Assembly (NCBI GenBank): GCA_019802505.1
Contig: JAFMOC010000155.1
Coordinates: 666,001 to 730,000, forward strand
Reading direction: 5' to 3'
DNA: 64,000 bases
From: Corydoras sp. C115
Taxonomy: Eukaryota; Chordata; Actinopteri; Siluriformes; Callichthyidae
Part shown: piece by piece, positions 43,664 to 54,219 of the stretch
Numbering within the stretch: the first letter of the stretch is position 1
How the letters are laid out: the number at the start of each line of letters is the position of its first letter
The notes under the pieces: model-generated
Seen by the model: only the letters and a program-made list of their open reading frames with translations
The model's database searches: none
What the model was told of the DNA's origin: nothing
Program-made: the position numbers and the translations under genes

Positions 43664-44216
43664 ATATTTTTTTATTATTATTTTACCTTTGGACCACCGT
43701 ACCATCCTTCAGCAGACCTTCTCACCCGAAATGTCTTATGAATGTCCTCACGGTCTGAGAGCACGTCATCAGTGGGGCATTAGTGTCAGCTCGTCAGCAG
43801 ACCGGTTCCTCCACCGCTCAACCTCAACGTGTTTCCATGCTTCCCTCACGACGCCGCTGACATCTGATATTCACTTCTGAAGCCCACGTCCATCATCTAA
43901 CATCCAGACTTTAACCTGCACACATGCCAGGCTTCACTGAGTCCATCTGAAGGACGCCGGATTACTAACTCCGCCCTCCCCTTCCGGAATTCATCGAAAT
44001 GCATGAGCGTATTTCAGACGGCTGGGCTCTGCGCTCTGTTTCTGGAGCCCGTTATTCACGGCGCTCCGGTGTGGGGCGCACGCAAATCCACGCCCTTTTA
44101 GCCAAATGGGAATCGGAACGCCGCCACCATGTGTTCCTTCCTCCATTCCTTTTAATTTACGTCCGCCGGCCCACTATGGTTTATGCAACGCAATTAGCAT
44201 TAGTGATGTCAGAGCA
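43664..44216. other. Mostly unrepetitive sequence
   Basis: 43695-43740 (ccttcagcagaccttctcacc) resembles the flank of element D copy 4. The remainder has no recognised feature. Confidence 0.4.
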
Positions 44217-44562
44217 GGGCGGCACGGTGCCTTAGTGGTTGGCATGTTCTCATCTCAGCACTGGGGATTCCCGGTTCGAATCCCCATCTGGGTGGAGTTT
44301 CCATGTTCTCCCTGTGTCCGCGTGGGTTTCCTCCGGGTTCTCCGGTTTCCTCCCACAGTCCAAATACATGGATCAAGTCAATTGAGTTTTCCAAATATAT
44401 ATAGATATAGAGTGTGTCTGTGTGAGTGAGTGTGTGTCCAGTGATAGATTGGCGTCCTGTCCTGGGTGTATCTGCCCAGCGCCCGACACGTTCACCCCCC
44501 CCCCCCCCCCCGCGGCCCTAGTAGGGGATAAAGCGGTAGATAATGGATGGATGGATGGATGA
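44217..44562 (+). mobile_element. SINE-A, full length
   Basis: A box altered (tgccttagtgg). Long C run, 44496-44511. (ATGG)n tail. Confidence 0.8.
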
Positions 44563-44651
44563 AAAAACAAAGAAAGATTTGTTTAATGAGTCAGTCCTGA
44601 TGCTGTTGCACCGACCTTTTCTAAACTCTGGGGGGAGCCCCTTTCTTTTCC

Positions 44652-44797
44652 ACAGCTGCCAATTCACCTTGAATCCATGTTTTTGGACTGTAGGAGGAAA
44701 CGAGAACCCGGGGGAAACCCACACGGACACGGGGAGAACATGGAAACTCCATCGCTGAGAGGCGGACGTGTCAACCACACGCTGAGAGGCGGACGTG
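44652..44797 (-). mobile_element. Old SINE-A-related copy, head half
   Basis: ccaattcaccttgaatccatg through cgctgagaggcggacgtgtc. The last 20 bp occur twice, near 44752 and 44779. Confidence 0.65.
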
Positions 44798-45002
44798 TCA
44801 CACAGACACACTCTATATGGGGCAATTTGGAGAACTCAATTGACTTGATCCATGTTTTTAGACTGTGGGAGGAAACCAGAGAACCCGGAGGAAACCCACG
44901 TGGACACGGGGAGAACATGGAAACTCCACCCAGATGTGGATTCGAACCGGGAATCCCTAGAGCTGAGAGGAGAACATGCTAAACACTAAGCCACCATGCC
45001 CA
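44798..45002 (-). mobile_element. SINE-A, head half
   Basis: Begins at cacacagacacactctat (3' part missing) and runs to the head aagccaccatgcc. Confidence 0.75.
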
Positions 45003-45349
45003 AATAAGGTTTTATTTTCTAACAAATTGAAATTAGTAACTGACACATTGAGAATGGTTCTTTATTTTTATACAATATTTATCGTATTATGTAGAAAGTA
45101 TGTTGGTAACGGGCGGAAACTAAATTTACAATGAATCATATTATTAGCAGCACAATACAATCGTCCAGGTAGCACACGGAAACAGAGGGTACCTCAATTC
45201 TGAGTGCACTGCAGCATCATGTTCGTCTCCTAGCAACCAGTCCCTCCTCCTGCATCACTCACTCACGCATTTAGTGAGCAGTTTATAAAAGTCGTTGTTG
45301 CTTTGCACACACTGATAAACTAACAATACTGAGATTGTGATGTGTAACG
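45003..45349. other. Unrepetitive AT-rich sequence
   Basis: No gene or repeat seen. Confidence 0.4.
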
Positions 45350-45688
45350 TCCATCCATCCCTCCATCCATTATCTTCCGCTTTATCCTCTATTAGGGTCG
45401 CGGGGTGGTTCCCCTTGCCCATCCAGGGGAGAACGTCTCGGGCGCTGGGCAGATACACCCAGGACAGGGCGCCAATCTATCACTGGGCACACACTCACTC
45501 ACACAGACACACTCTATATGGGGCAATTTGGACAATTCAATTGACCTTGATCCATGTTTTTGGACTGTGGCAGGAAACCGGAGAACCCGGAGGAAACCCA
45601 CGTGGACACGGAGAGAACATGGAAACTCCACCCAGATTGAGATAGTGCTGAGAGGAGAACATGCCAACCACTAAGCCAGTGTGCTGCC
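45350..45688 (-). mobile_element. SINE-A, B box deleted
   Basis: attgagatagtgctgag shows loss of the B-box region. Head reads aagccagtgtgctgccc. Confidence 0.8.
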
Positions 45689-45762
45689 CTCTATAGTTTA
45701 TTTGAATCAAAACCTAAACTAAACTTCCTTTAAATTCTCTGCTTTGTTTTTCATTGTTCACG
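45689..45762 (+). repeat. 74-bp direct repeat, copy A
   Basis: tctatagtttatttgaatc to ttttcattgttca, identical or nearly so to 46074-46147. A SINE-A lies between them. Confidence 0.9.
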
Positions 45763-46073
45763 TTTGTCCTATATTTGGGTCGTGGGGTGGGGTTCCCCAT
45801 GCCCATTCAGGGGAGAACGTTTCGGGCGCTGGACAGATACACCCAGGACAGGACGCCAATCTATCACTGGGCACACACTCACTCACACACACACTCTATA
45901 TGGGGCAATTTGGAGATCTCAATTGACTTGATCCATGTTTTTGGACTGTGGGAGGAAACCGGAGAACCTAGAGGAAACCCTCGTGGACACGGGGAGGACA
46001 TGGAAACTCCACCCAGATGGGGATTCCAATTGGGAATCCCTAGCGCTGAGAGGAGAACATGCCACCATGCCGC
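45763..46073 (-). mobile_element. SINE-A, tail missing
   Basis: Begins at tatatttgggtcgtgg without ATGG tail. Head shortened (catgccaccatgccgccc). Confidence 0.8.
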
Positions 46074-46147
46074 CCTCTATAGTTTATTTGAATCAAAACC
46101 TAAACTAAACTTCCTTTAAATTCTCTGCTTTGTTTTTCATTGTTCAT
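46074..46147 (+). repeat. 74-bp direct repeat, copy B
   Basis: Second copy. Together with the preceding SINE it makes a 385-bp tandem duplication (SINE head junction plus 74 bp). Confidence 0.9.
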
Positions 46148-46907
46148 GACCGGAGCGAGCCTATCCCGTCCCTCCCGGTCTTCTGTTTCCACTGCACTTG
46201 TTTTTGCACAAATTTGATGAACGGACAACATCGTGATTTATGTGAAATATTTATTAAAACCTGCCGGAGTGAATCCTTGGTTTCGGCACAATTTATGCTT
46301 CCATCAAATGAGAACCTTCGCTGGTCTGGATTTAAAAGATATTTTAGCTTTACAGTCAATACGGGGCGCACATAAAGCCGCTTTATTGTTCATTCAGCAC
46401 CGGCTCATGCAGTTGTAACAGTATATCCATGACCTTACATTACGTTTGGTTATTATTGACCCCTTCTGTCAGGCCTGGATGCCCGGGCCAAATAAAAAAG
46501 GGGTCACTTTTTTTCCCATTTTATACCTTCCAATTCCTCCTGACGCTCAGTTTTGGGTGATTGTAATTACTTTCACAGATGATTTTACGAGCCAGTAAAA
46601 AGTGTCGAGCATGATTACTTTTTTTAAGCGTCGTAAAAGTGTAATTTTCGTGAGGGGCATCGGAGGCGCTGAACATGCTGATCCATCAGGTCCGTTTAAA
46701 CGCTGCAGGTGTTTCTCCAGAGAAAATGTTTTAGCGGGGAAAATGGTTGTTGGTGGATCAGGGCAAGCATGTCCTCATAAAAAAGACAGAAAAAAGGTGT
46801 ATTCACTGCAAGTCCATAATCGGCATCCATCACGGGAAGAGAGAGCATTTTAAACTCATTGCGTTTAACGTTCAGTCCATCCGTGTGTCAAATCTGAAAG
46901 TGGAAGC
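46148..46907. other. Unrepetitive block, possible conserved non-coding sequence
   Basis: 760 bp outside all repeat families, with low simple-sequence content and TAAT cores (gattgtaattac). Open frames are short and lack motifs. Confidence 0.35.
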
Positions 46908-47266
46908 CATCCATCCATCCATTATCTTCTGCTTTATCCTCTACTAGGGTCGCAGGGAGGGGGGGGGTCCCCATGCCCATCCAGGGGAGAACGTTTCGGG
47001 CGCTGGGCAGATAGACCCAGGACAGGGAGCCAATCTATCGCTGGGCACACACTCACTCACACACACAGACACACTCTATATGGGGCAATTTGGAGAGCTC
47101 AATTGACTTGATCCATGCTTTTGGACTGTGAGAGGAAACCGGAGAACCCGGAGGAAACCCACGCGGACACGGGGAGAACATGGAAACTCCACCCAGATGG
47201 GGATTCGTACCGGGAATCCCTAGTGCTGAGAGGAGAACATGCTAAACACTGAGCCACCGTCCCGCC
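46908..47266 (-). mobile_element. SINE-A, full length
   Basis: Tail at left, G run of about 9, complete body; head gagccaccgtcccgccc. Confidence 0.8.
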
Positions 47267-47278
47267 CTTGTGGAATAC

Positions 47279-47606
47279 ATTCATTCATTCATCATCTTCC
47301 GCTTTATCCTATATTAGGGTTGCTGTGGGGTTCCTCATGCCCATCCAGGGTAGAACGTTTCGGGCGCTGGGCAGATACACCAGGACAGGACACCAATCTA
47401 TCACTGGGCACACACTCACTCACACAGACACAGTCTATATGGGGCAATTTGGAGAATTCAATTGACAATCCATGTTTTTGGACTGTGGGAGGAAAGCGGA
47501 GAACCCAGAGGAAACCCACACGGACACGGGGAGAACATGGAAACTCCATCCAGATTGGGATTCGAACCTGGAATCGCTAGTGCTGTGAGGAGAACATGCT
47601 AAACCT
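47279..47606 (-). mobile_element. SINE-A, ATGA tail, head incomplete
   Basis: Tail (ATTC)n at left. Ends at catgctaaacc without the A box. Confidence 0.8.
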
Positions 47607-47667
47607 CATTAATTATAATTGAATGGTTGAGTAGTGCACATGGTGGACTGCATAACAACAAAGAGAG

Positions 47668-47760
47668 AGATAGATTGGCATCCTGTCCTGGGTGTATCTG
47701 CCCCCCCTCCCCCCCCCATGACCCTAGTAGAGGATAAAGCAGAAGATAATGAATGGATAT
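47668..47760 (+). mobile_element. SINE-A, 3' fragment
   Basis: gatagattggcatcctgtcc through C run to aatgaatgg; lacks the cgttctcccctgg segment. Confidence 0.7.
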
Positions 47761-47770
47761 TCAATACAGA

Positions 47771-47967
47771 AGGGACGGCACAGTGGCTTAGTGGTTGGCA
47801 TGTTCTCCTCTCAGCGCAATTGAATTGAAATTGCCCCATATAGAGTGTGTCTGTGTGAGTGAGTGTTTGCCCAGAGATAGATTGGCGCCTTGTCCTAGAT
47901 GTATCTGCCCAGCGCCCGAAACGTTCTCCACTGGATGGGCATGGGAACCCTAGTAGAGGATAAATCA
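47771..47967 (+). mobile_element. SINE-A with large internal deletion
   Basis: Head jumps from cctctcagcg to caattgaattg. Tail absent after gaggataaatcag. Confidence 0.75.
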
Positions 47968-48384
47968 GAACTCTATTCTTTCCTGTATTTCACGGACCGT
48001 TACATAAATATTAGTTACAACTGTAAGAACAGCAGCGGAACCTTCCAGATCTGGGGTCAATCATCAGGCATCAGTTCACCAGGCGTCCCATAAACTGTAA
48101 TAACAGCTCCGCTGTGGCCTCCCTGCACGAAAGCGAAAGACAAGCGAGCTTCACTAACGTGCATGCCGCGGAGAATCGTTCTGCGAGGCTCTGGATGTCA
48201 GGGTTGCGTTTGAACGAGGGCGAGCCTGTAATGAATTTCACTGAGATTTGACGGGATCAGTCAACGGGAGAACCGGAGGGGAAATCACTGCACTTATTTC
48301 TTGGTTGGTGTCGATTGTCTACCGCTTGGGGGGGATAGAAATCATTACGAGCCGATAAATCGTCCGGAACCTTCTCTGCTGGCT
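47968..48384. other. Unrepetitive sequence, nothing recognised
   Basis: No gene or repeat seen. Confidence 0.4.
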
Positions 48385-48460
48385 GGATGGGCATGGGGAA
48401 CCCCCTCGACCCCCTCAATCCTCACAACACTAGCAGAGGATTAAGAAGAAGATAATGAGA
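48385..48460 (+). mobile_element. Diverged SINE-A 3' fragment
   Basis: gatgggcatggggaacc, gcagaggattaag and a gataatgagat end. Confidence 0.6.
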
Positions 48461-48478
48461 TAAGGTGGTAATATAACT

Positions 48479-48824
48479 CCATCCATCCATTATCTTCCGC
48501 TTTATCCTCTACTAGGGTCGCGGGGGGTTCCCCATGCCCATCCAGGGGAGAACGTTTCGGGCGCTGGGCAGATACACCCAGGACAGGGCGCCAATCTATC
48601 ACTGGGCACACACTCACTCACACAGACGCACTCTATATGGGGCAATTTGGAGAGCTCAATTGACTTGATCCATGTTTTTGGACTGTGGGAGGAAACCGGA
48701 GAACCCGGAGGAAACCCACGTGGACACAGGGAGAACATGGAAACTCCACCCAGATTGGGATTTGAAGCGGGAATCCTTGCCGCTGAGAGGAGAACATGCT
48801 AAACACTAAACCACCATGCTGCCC
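48479..48824 (-). mobile_element. SINE-A, full length
   Basis: B box altered (ttgaagcgggaatcc), the same change as the next copy, so the two may share a source. Confidence 0.8.
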
Positions 48825-48870
48825 TTATACAATAAATATTTTAAAAAATATTCATATTTCATTTCAATAT

Positions 48871-49158
48871 CTTTCACTTTATCCTATATTAGGGTTGCGG
48901 GGGGATACACCCAGGACAGGACGCCAATCTATCGCTGGGCACACACTCACTCACACAGACACACTCTATATGGGGCAATTTGGAGAACTCAATTGACTTG
49001 ATCCATGTTTTTCGACTGTGGGAGGAAACCGGAGAACCCGGAGGTAAACCCACGTGGACACAGGGAGAACATGGAAACTCCACCCAGATTGGGATTCGAA
49101 GCGGGAATCCCTAGCGCTGAGAGGAGAACATGCTACACACTAAACCACCATGCCGACC
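48871..49158 (-). mobile_element. SINE-A with internal deletion
   Basis: Lacks tail and the gttccccatgcccatcc segment (ggggggatacaccc). B-box change ttcgaagcgggaatcc matches 48479. Confidence 0.8.
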
Positions 49159-49806
49159 TGTTCTGGTGAATATAAATTTGAAATACTTGATACACGACAG
49201 TAAACTTAAACATGGATCTATGTTAATGTTCATGGATCTAACGCCCGAAAGAAAATACAAGAACAATGTGGATCGAAGAGTGAGAGCCATGCAACTATTA
49301 AAAGTCCATTGTCCAGTGAACGGTTAAAGAATTATGCGATTAATTTATAATTTATGCCACGGTGCCTTTATGAGGTTCAGCATCTCGCGTACACACTTTA
49401 TAGATATAATATTTCGTCCAGTTTTATGCATTTGTATTTGCCATCCACTTGCGTTTACTAATAAATTGTGTACAAGTCCTCCGAGTCAGGACAATATGTA
49501 AGCACAGCTGTGTCTTTAATCACAGATTAAAAGCCACCTGGACCCGAGTGGCCGTCTGCTTCACTCCCATAACGTGTTATCAGCAACTTCACTGACTGCA
49601 CCTGGCTTCCAACAACGCCTTTTTAAATCTTTCCATTAAAACAATTGAGTTAGTTGTTGTGCGTTTAGTTTACTGAATGGTTAAAGCGTGGCAGATGGCG
49701 TGCTGTTCTGAACTCTATTATGTTTATGAGGCTAACGAGTCAGTACATACAAATATGACATTCTATATATATAATATTCTCTATATATATAATATAATAT
49801 ATATAT
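49159..49806. other. Unrepetitive AT-rich sequence
   Basis: Ends in an irregular TA-rich stretch at 49762-49806. No gene seen. Confidence 0.4.
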
Positions 49807-49807
49807 A

Positions 49808-50104
49808 CTAGGGTCGTGGGGGGGTTCCCCATGCCCATCCAGGGAAGAACATTTCAGTCGCTGGGCAGATACACCCACACGACAGGGCGCCAATCCACCG
49901 CTTGGTGAGAGACACCCACTCTATATGGGGCAATTTTGGACATTTCAATTGGTCCATGTTTTTGGACTGTGGGAGGAAACCGGAGAACCCGGAGGAAACC
50001 CACGCAGACACGGGGAGAACATGGAAACTCCACCCAGATTGGGATTCGAACTGGGAATCCCTAGTGCTAAGAGGAGAACATGCTAAACACTAAGCCACCG
50101 TGCC
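49808..50104 (-). mobile_element. SINE-A variant copy 1
   Basis: No ATGG tail. Carries private changes gggaagaacatttcagtcg and accgcttggtgagagac, shared with 50332-50628. Confidence 0.8.
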
Positions 50105-50317
50105 ATCCATCCATTCAGCCATTATCTTCCATTTCATCCTTTACTAGGGTCGTGGGTGGGGGGGGGGTTCTCAATGCCCATCCAGGGGAGAATGTTTCGG
50201 GCGCTGGGCAGTTACACCCAGGATAGGGCGCCAATCTATCGCTGGGCACACACTCACTCATACAGACACACTCTATATGGGGCATTTTGGAGAACTCAAT
50301 TGACCTTGATCCATGTT
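50105..50317 (-). mobile_element. SINE-A, 5'-truncated
   Basis: Tail through ttgatccatgttt. Lies between the two variant copies. Confidence 0.75.
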
Positions 50318-50331
50318 TATATATTTATATA

Positions 50332-50628
50332 CTAGGGTCGTGGGGGGGTTCCCCATGCCCATCCAGGGAAGAACATTTCAGTCGCTGGGCAGATACGCCC
50401 AGGACAGGGCGCCAATCCACCGCTTGGTGAGAGACACCCACTCTATTTGGGGCAATTTTTGAGATTTCAATTGGTCCATGTTTTTGGACTGTGGGAGGAA
50501 ACGGGAGAACCTGGAGGAAACCCACGTGGACACAGGGAGAACATGGAAACTCCACCCAGATTGGGATTCGAACCGGGTATCCCCAGCGCTGAGAGGAGAA
50601 CATGCCAACCACTAAGCCACCATGCCAC
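50332..50628 (-). mobile_element. SINE-A variant copy 2
   Basis: Shares start point and private changes with 49808-50104, 524 bp away. Followed by (AT)n at 50632-50652. Confidence 0.8.
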
Positions 50629-51310
50629 CAATATATATATATATATATATATGGACAAACCAATTTTGGAGCTGTTAAATAAAAAATAACAATAACATTT
50701 AATAAAAACCGCCAATGGTCTTTAAAAAGACAATTAAATAACCCTGATGTCACCCCCCACCCTTCAGTTGTACTGAGTGTTACCCTCCGTCACACCTCTT
50801 CATAGTGAGCGTTCGAACGCAATCAACCATAAATCAAAGACGACTCAAGCATCCGTAGTCCTCCCAAGTCGTCTGAAAAATGGTGGGCAGCCTGATTCTC
50901 AGGTGATGGATAGAGCCGATGCAGCCGTTTGAGAGGAGATACATCACCTTAAATCAGGAGTAATAACAGGGGCCTTCTGACCAGATGCTTGATTGATTCA
51001 TTCCCGAAAATACGGCTAATTTAATCTGTCGTTTCTCAACAAGAACTGTATGAAATGAGATAATAAAGCCGTACACACGCTCGTTTGGGATGCAAGGCAA
51101 ACCACATGGGCGGCAATTCCATGAGCCGTGAACGCCGCCATACAGAAGTCAGTTGGCTCGACCCCCGAGCTGCTACACCACTCACGATGGGGTGTGTCAG
51201 TTCCCTGAGAGGTGGCGCTTTATCTTAATTCACATAACCCAGCGATAAGCCGTCTTCAGCGCCGCGCCGGCCTCGGCGCTTCAAGGATGCCATGAAATAG
51301 ATTATTATAT
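50629..51310. other. Unrepetitive sequence
   Basis: Short (AT)n first, then about 650 bp with no supported gene. A CpG-rich patch lies at 51255-51290. Confidence 0.4.
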
Positions 51311-51470
51311 TTTTATCTCCATCTGTGCCTCGGTGTCTATGGCAACAATTTTTTGGCAGTGGGTCAATTAAGCAGGTGGTGTTTGGCGTTCGCCATTACC
51401 CCCCCACCCCCCGATATGGACGACTTTTTCCAGCAAACCCCGCAGGCTGATTTCCAAACTCTTTTGACGT
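51311..51470 (+). repeat. Local duplication, copy A
   Basis: ttttatctccatctgtg, tctatggcaacaat, agcaggtggtgtttggcg. Recurs at 52295-52475, 984 bp away. It continues after the SINE at 51605. Confidence 0.85.
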
Positions 51471-51604
51471 CATTCATTCATTCATTATCTTCCGCTTTAT
51501 CCTCTATTAGGGTCGTGGTGGGGTTCCCCATGCCCATCCAGGTGAGAACGTTACGGGCGCTGGGCAGATAAACCCAGGACAGGGCACCAATCCATCGCTG
51601 GGCA
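51471..51604 (-). mobile_element. SINE-A, 5'-truncated with TSD
   Basis: Only the 3' 134 bp. Flanked by ctcttttgacgt (51459-51470) and ctcttttgatgt (51605-51616). 5' truncation with a TSD is the signature of LINE-type target-primed reverse transcription. Confidence 0.85.
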
Positions 51605-51650
51605 CTCTTTTGATGTATTTTTTATTTTATTTTTTTTTACTATTTATTAA

Positions 51651-51802
51651 AGCTGCACAGTGGCTTAGTGTTTGGCATGTTCGCCTCTCAGCGCTCGGGA
51701 TTCCCAATCTGATTTGAATCCCAATCTGCGTAGAGTTTCCATGTTCTCCCCGTGTCTGTGTGGGTTTCCTCCGGGTTCTCCGGTTTCCTCCCACAGTTCA
51801 AA
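51651..51802 (+). mobile_element. SINE-A part 1, split by element C
   Basis: Head to tcccacagttcaaaa. The body resumes at 52083 with caagtcaattgag. Confidence 0.75.
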
Positions 51803-52082
51803 AAGTTCAAGTTCAAGTTCAAGTTATTTATTTACGTCACGCTTTTTACAACAGTACATTGTCACAAAACAGCTTTACAGAATGAAAAGCCTTTAAACCC
51901 CCAAAGAGCGAGCCGAAGCGACAGTGGCAAGAAAAAACTCCCTGTTATGTTGTTATTTAAGGAAGAAACCTTGGGAGGACCAAGACTCAGTGGGGACTCA
52001 TCCTCCTTGAGCGGCCAGGCAGCAACAACAATGTAGGACAGCCATGTAGAGATATTAAACAAATGGAAAAACTAACAACATC
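51803..52082 (-). repeat. Element C within a SINE-A
   Basis: Starts with (TTCAAG)n repeats, then ttatttattt, cacaaaacagcttta, gcgacagtggcaag, gcggccaggcagc. Lies exactly inside one SINE-A. Confidence 0.7.
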
Positions 52083-52294
52083 AAGTCAATTGAGTTCTCC
52101 AAATTGCCCCATATAGAGTGTGTCTGTGTGAGTGAGTGTGTGCCCAGCGATTGATTGGCGTCCTGTCCTGAGTGTATCTGCCCAGCGCCCGAAACTTTCT
52201 CCCCTGGATGGGCATGATGGATGGGAACCCCACCGCGACCCTAATATAGGATAAAGCGGGAGATAATAAATGAATGAATGAATGAATGAATGAA
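52083..52294 (+). mobile_element. SINE-A part 2, ATGA tail
   Basis: Second half of the split SINE. Carries gcgggag and a long (ATGA)n tail. Confidence 0.75.
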
Positions 52295-52475
52295 TTTTTA
52301 TCTCCATCCGTTTCTCGGTGTCTATGGCAACAATTCTTTGGCAGTGGGTCAATTAAGCAGGTGGTGTTTGGCGTTGGCCATCCCCCTCCCCCTCCCCCCG
52401 ATACGGACGACTTTCACCAGCAAACCCCACAGGCTCTTTTTAAGTATTTTTATTTTTATTTTTGCTATTTATTAA
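52295..52475 (+). repeat. Local duplication, copy B
   Basis: Second copy of 51311-51470, uninterrupted by SINE sequence. Confidence 0.85.
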
Positions 52476-53180
52476 TTTATTTGTTTTGTTTTTTTTTTCG
52501 TATTTTTTGGGGGATAAAAAAAGGAAAGTCATTAAAATTCTTTCAAATTCAATCAAGAGGAACGATGGGAAATTGAAGGCGGGATAAGACAGTGTGTTTT
52601 CATTACCCGGACATTGCTATTACACACTGCTAGCGCTAGCAGGAGCGGTTCTGGTAATTCATTTGTCTATGTGTCATTGGAGATTATTAAACTTTGACAG
52701 GACAACAGCGGCGAGCTCGGAGGAAAAAGCCAGCAGTGAAAATAACATTGTCACTTTCGATTGCGACAAGTCTGCTGGGCCTTGAAAATATTTCCTCTGG
52801 CAAGTATATGGAGGTGCATAGCCTGGAAAACGGCGTGTTGTTTTCGAGGTAAATTGTTAAAACTGTGCCGTAAGGGATGAAGAGAATAATATTGTCTGGC
52901 AATAAAAGATAGGATCCTAGTGTTTCGCAAGAAGGATTTGTGATTAACAGATGCTGGGCCATATGTATGAACGTGTACAAAAGAACCCTCTGCCGTAATG
53001 TGGGCGCATTTATAATCCACAAACACCTGGCACGTCTGAGAAATCAGAGCATGGCCGTCGAGTCCATGTGGGATTGTGTGGATCCACGGATCTACCCTGA
53101 AACTTATCTTCACATCGGTGCAGACGTCTTAATTAACCATTAACTGCCAACTTCGTCACACGACAAATATTAAATACGAT
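52476..53180. other. Unrepetitive block, possible conserved non-coding sequence
   Basis: From 52560 the sequence is complex and not AT-simple (gctagcgctagcagg palindrome near 52630). Open frames lack recognised domains. Confidence 0.35.
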
Positions 53181-53192
53181 ATGTCCCATCTT

Positions 53193-53520
53193 GGCGGCAC
53201 GGTGGCTTAGTGGTCGGCACGTTCTCCTCTCAGCGCTAGGGATTCCCAGTTCGAATCTCCATTTGGGTGGAGTTTCCATGTTGTCCACGTTGGTTTCCTC
53301 CGGGTTCTCCGGTTTCTTCCCACAGCCCAAAAACATGGATCAAGTCAATTGAGTTCTCCAAAATTGCCCCATATAGAGTGTGTGTGTGTGTGTGTGAGTG
53401 TGTGCCCAGCGATAGATTGGCGTCCTGTCCTGGGTGTATCTGCCCAGCACCCGAAACGTTCTCCCCTGGATGGGCATGGGGAAACCCCCCACGACAAAGC
53501 GGAAGATAATGAATGAATGA
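53193..53520 (+). mobile_element. SINE-A, first of tandem pair
   Basis: Preceded by atgtcccatctt (53181). The same 12 bp lies between the pair (53521) and, with one change, after it (53873). Body lacks about 15 bp near the tail. Confidence 0.85.
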
Positions 53521-53532
53521 ATGTCCCATCTT

Positions 53533-53872
53533 GGCGGCACGGTGGTTTAGTGGTTAGCACGTTTGCCTCTCAGTGCTAGGGATTCCCAGTTCAAATCCAC
53601 ATCTGGGTGGAGTTTCCATGTTGTCCACGTGGGTTTCCTCCAGGTTCTCCGGTTTCCTCCCACAGTCCAAAAACATGGATCAAGTCAATTGAGTTCTCCA
53701 AAATTGCCCCATATAGAGTGTGTGTGTGTGTGAGTGAGTGTGTGCCCAGAGATAGATTGGCGTCCTGTCCTGGGTGTATCTGCCCAGCGCTCGAAACGTT
53801 CTCCCCTGGATGGGCATGGGGAACCCCCCGTGACCCTAATATAGGATAAAGCGGAAGATAATGGATGGATGG
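53533..53872 (+). mobile_element. SINE-A, second of tandem pair
   Basis: Shares with its neighbour the gttgtccacgt deletion and gaattctccaaaattg insertion, so the pair arose by duplication, not two independent insertions. Confidence 0.85.
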
Positions 53873-53884
53873 ATGTTCCATCTT

Positions 53885-54215
53885 ACACCCACCCAACAGT
53901 CCATTGACGCTGCATGTGAATACATCTCCCTCAATGGGCGTGGCAATCTCCAACTGAGGTGCTCTCAGGTACGTCTCTGGCATGTCGCTATCTCGGTGAT
54001 GGATCATCAACAAAACAGGGATCCGTTCTCTATGACATCGTCTCCACAGATTCTGGTGGTTTTCTGGTGGAGATGTTGGAGATGTGGGACCACTGCAAAG
54101 GTCTCCTTCAGCACGTCCCATAGATTCTCAGAGGGGTTCAGGTCTGGTCTGTGGTGGACCATCCATGTGTGAGTGATGTCTCACCCCTCTTTCACTATCT
54201 GATCCTGTCGAATCC
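53885..54215 (-). pseudogene. Decayed Tc1/mariner transposase fragment
   Basis: On the minus strand, 54180-54000 reads as HHRPDLNPSENLWDVLKE followed by about 30 further residues to a stop. Tc1/mariner transposases have a conserved SPDLNPIENLW segment around the second catalytic aspartate, and this matches it with small changes. Only this patch of the catalytic domain remains and frames shift on both sides. The left part (53895-53990; tcaatgggcgtggcaatctcc) resembles the start of element D at 41690, which hints that D also derives from a Tc1-type element. Confidence 0.6.
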
Positions 54216-54219
54216 TCGT

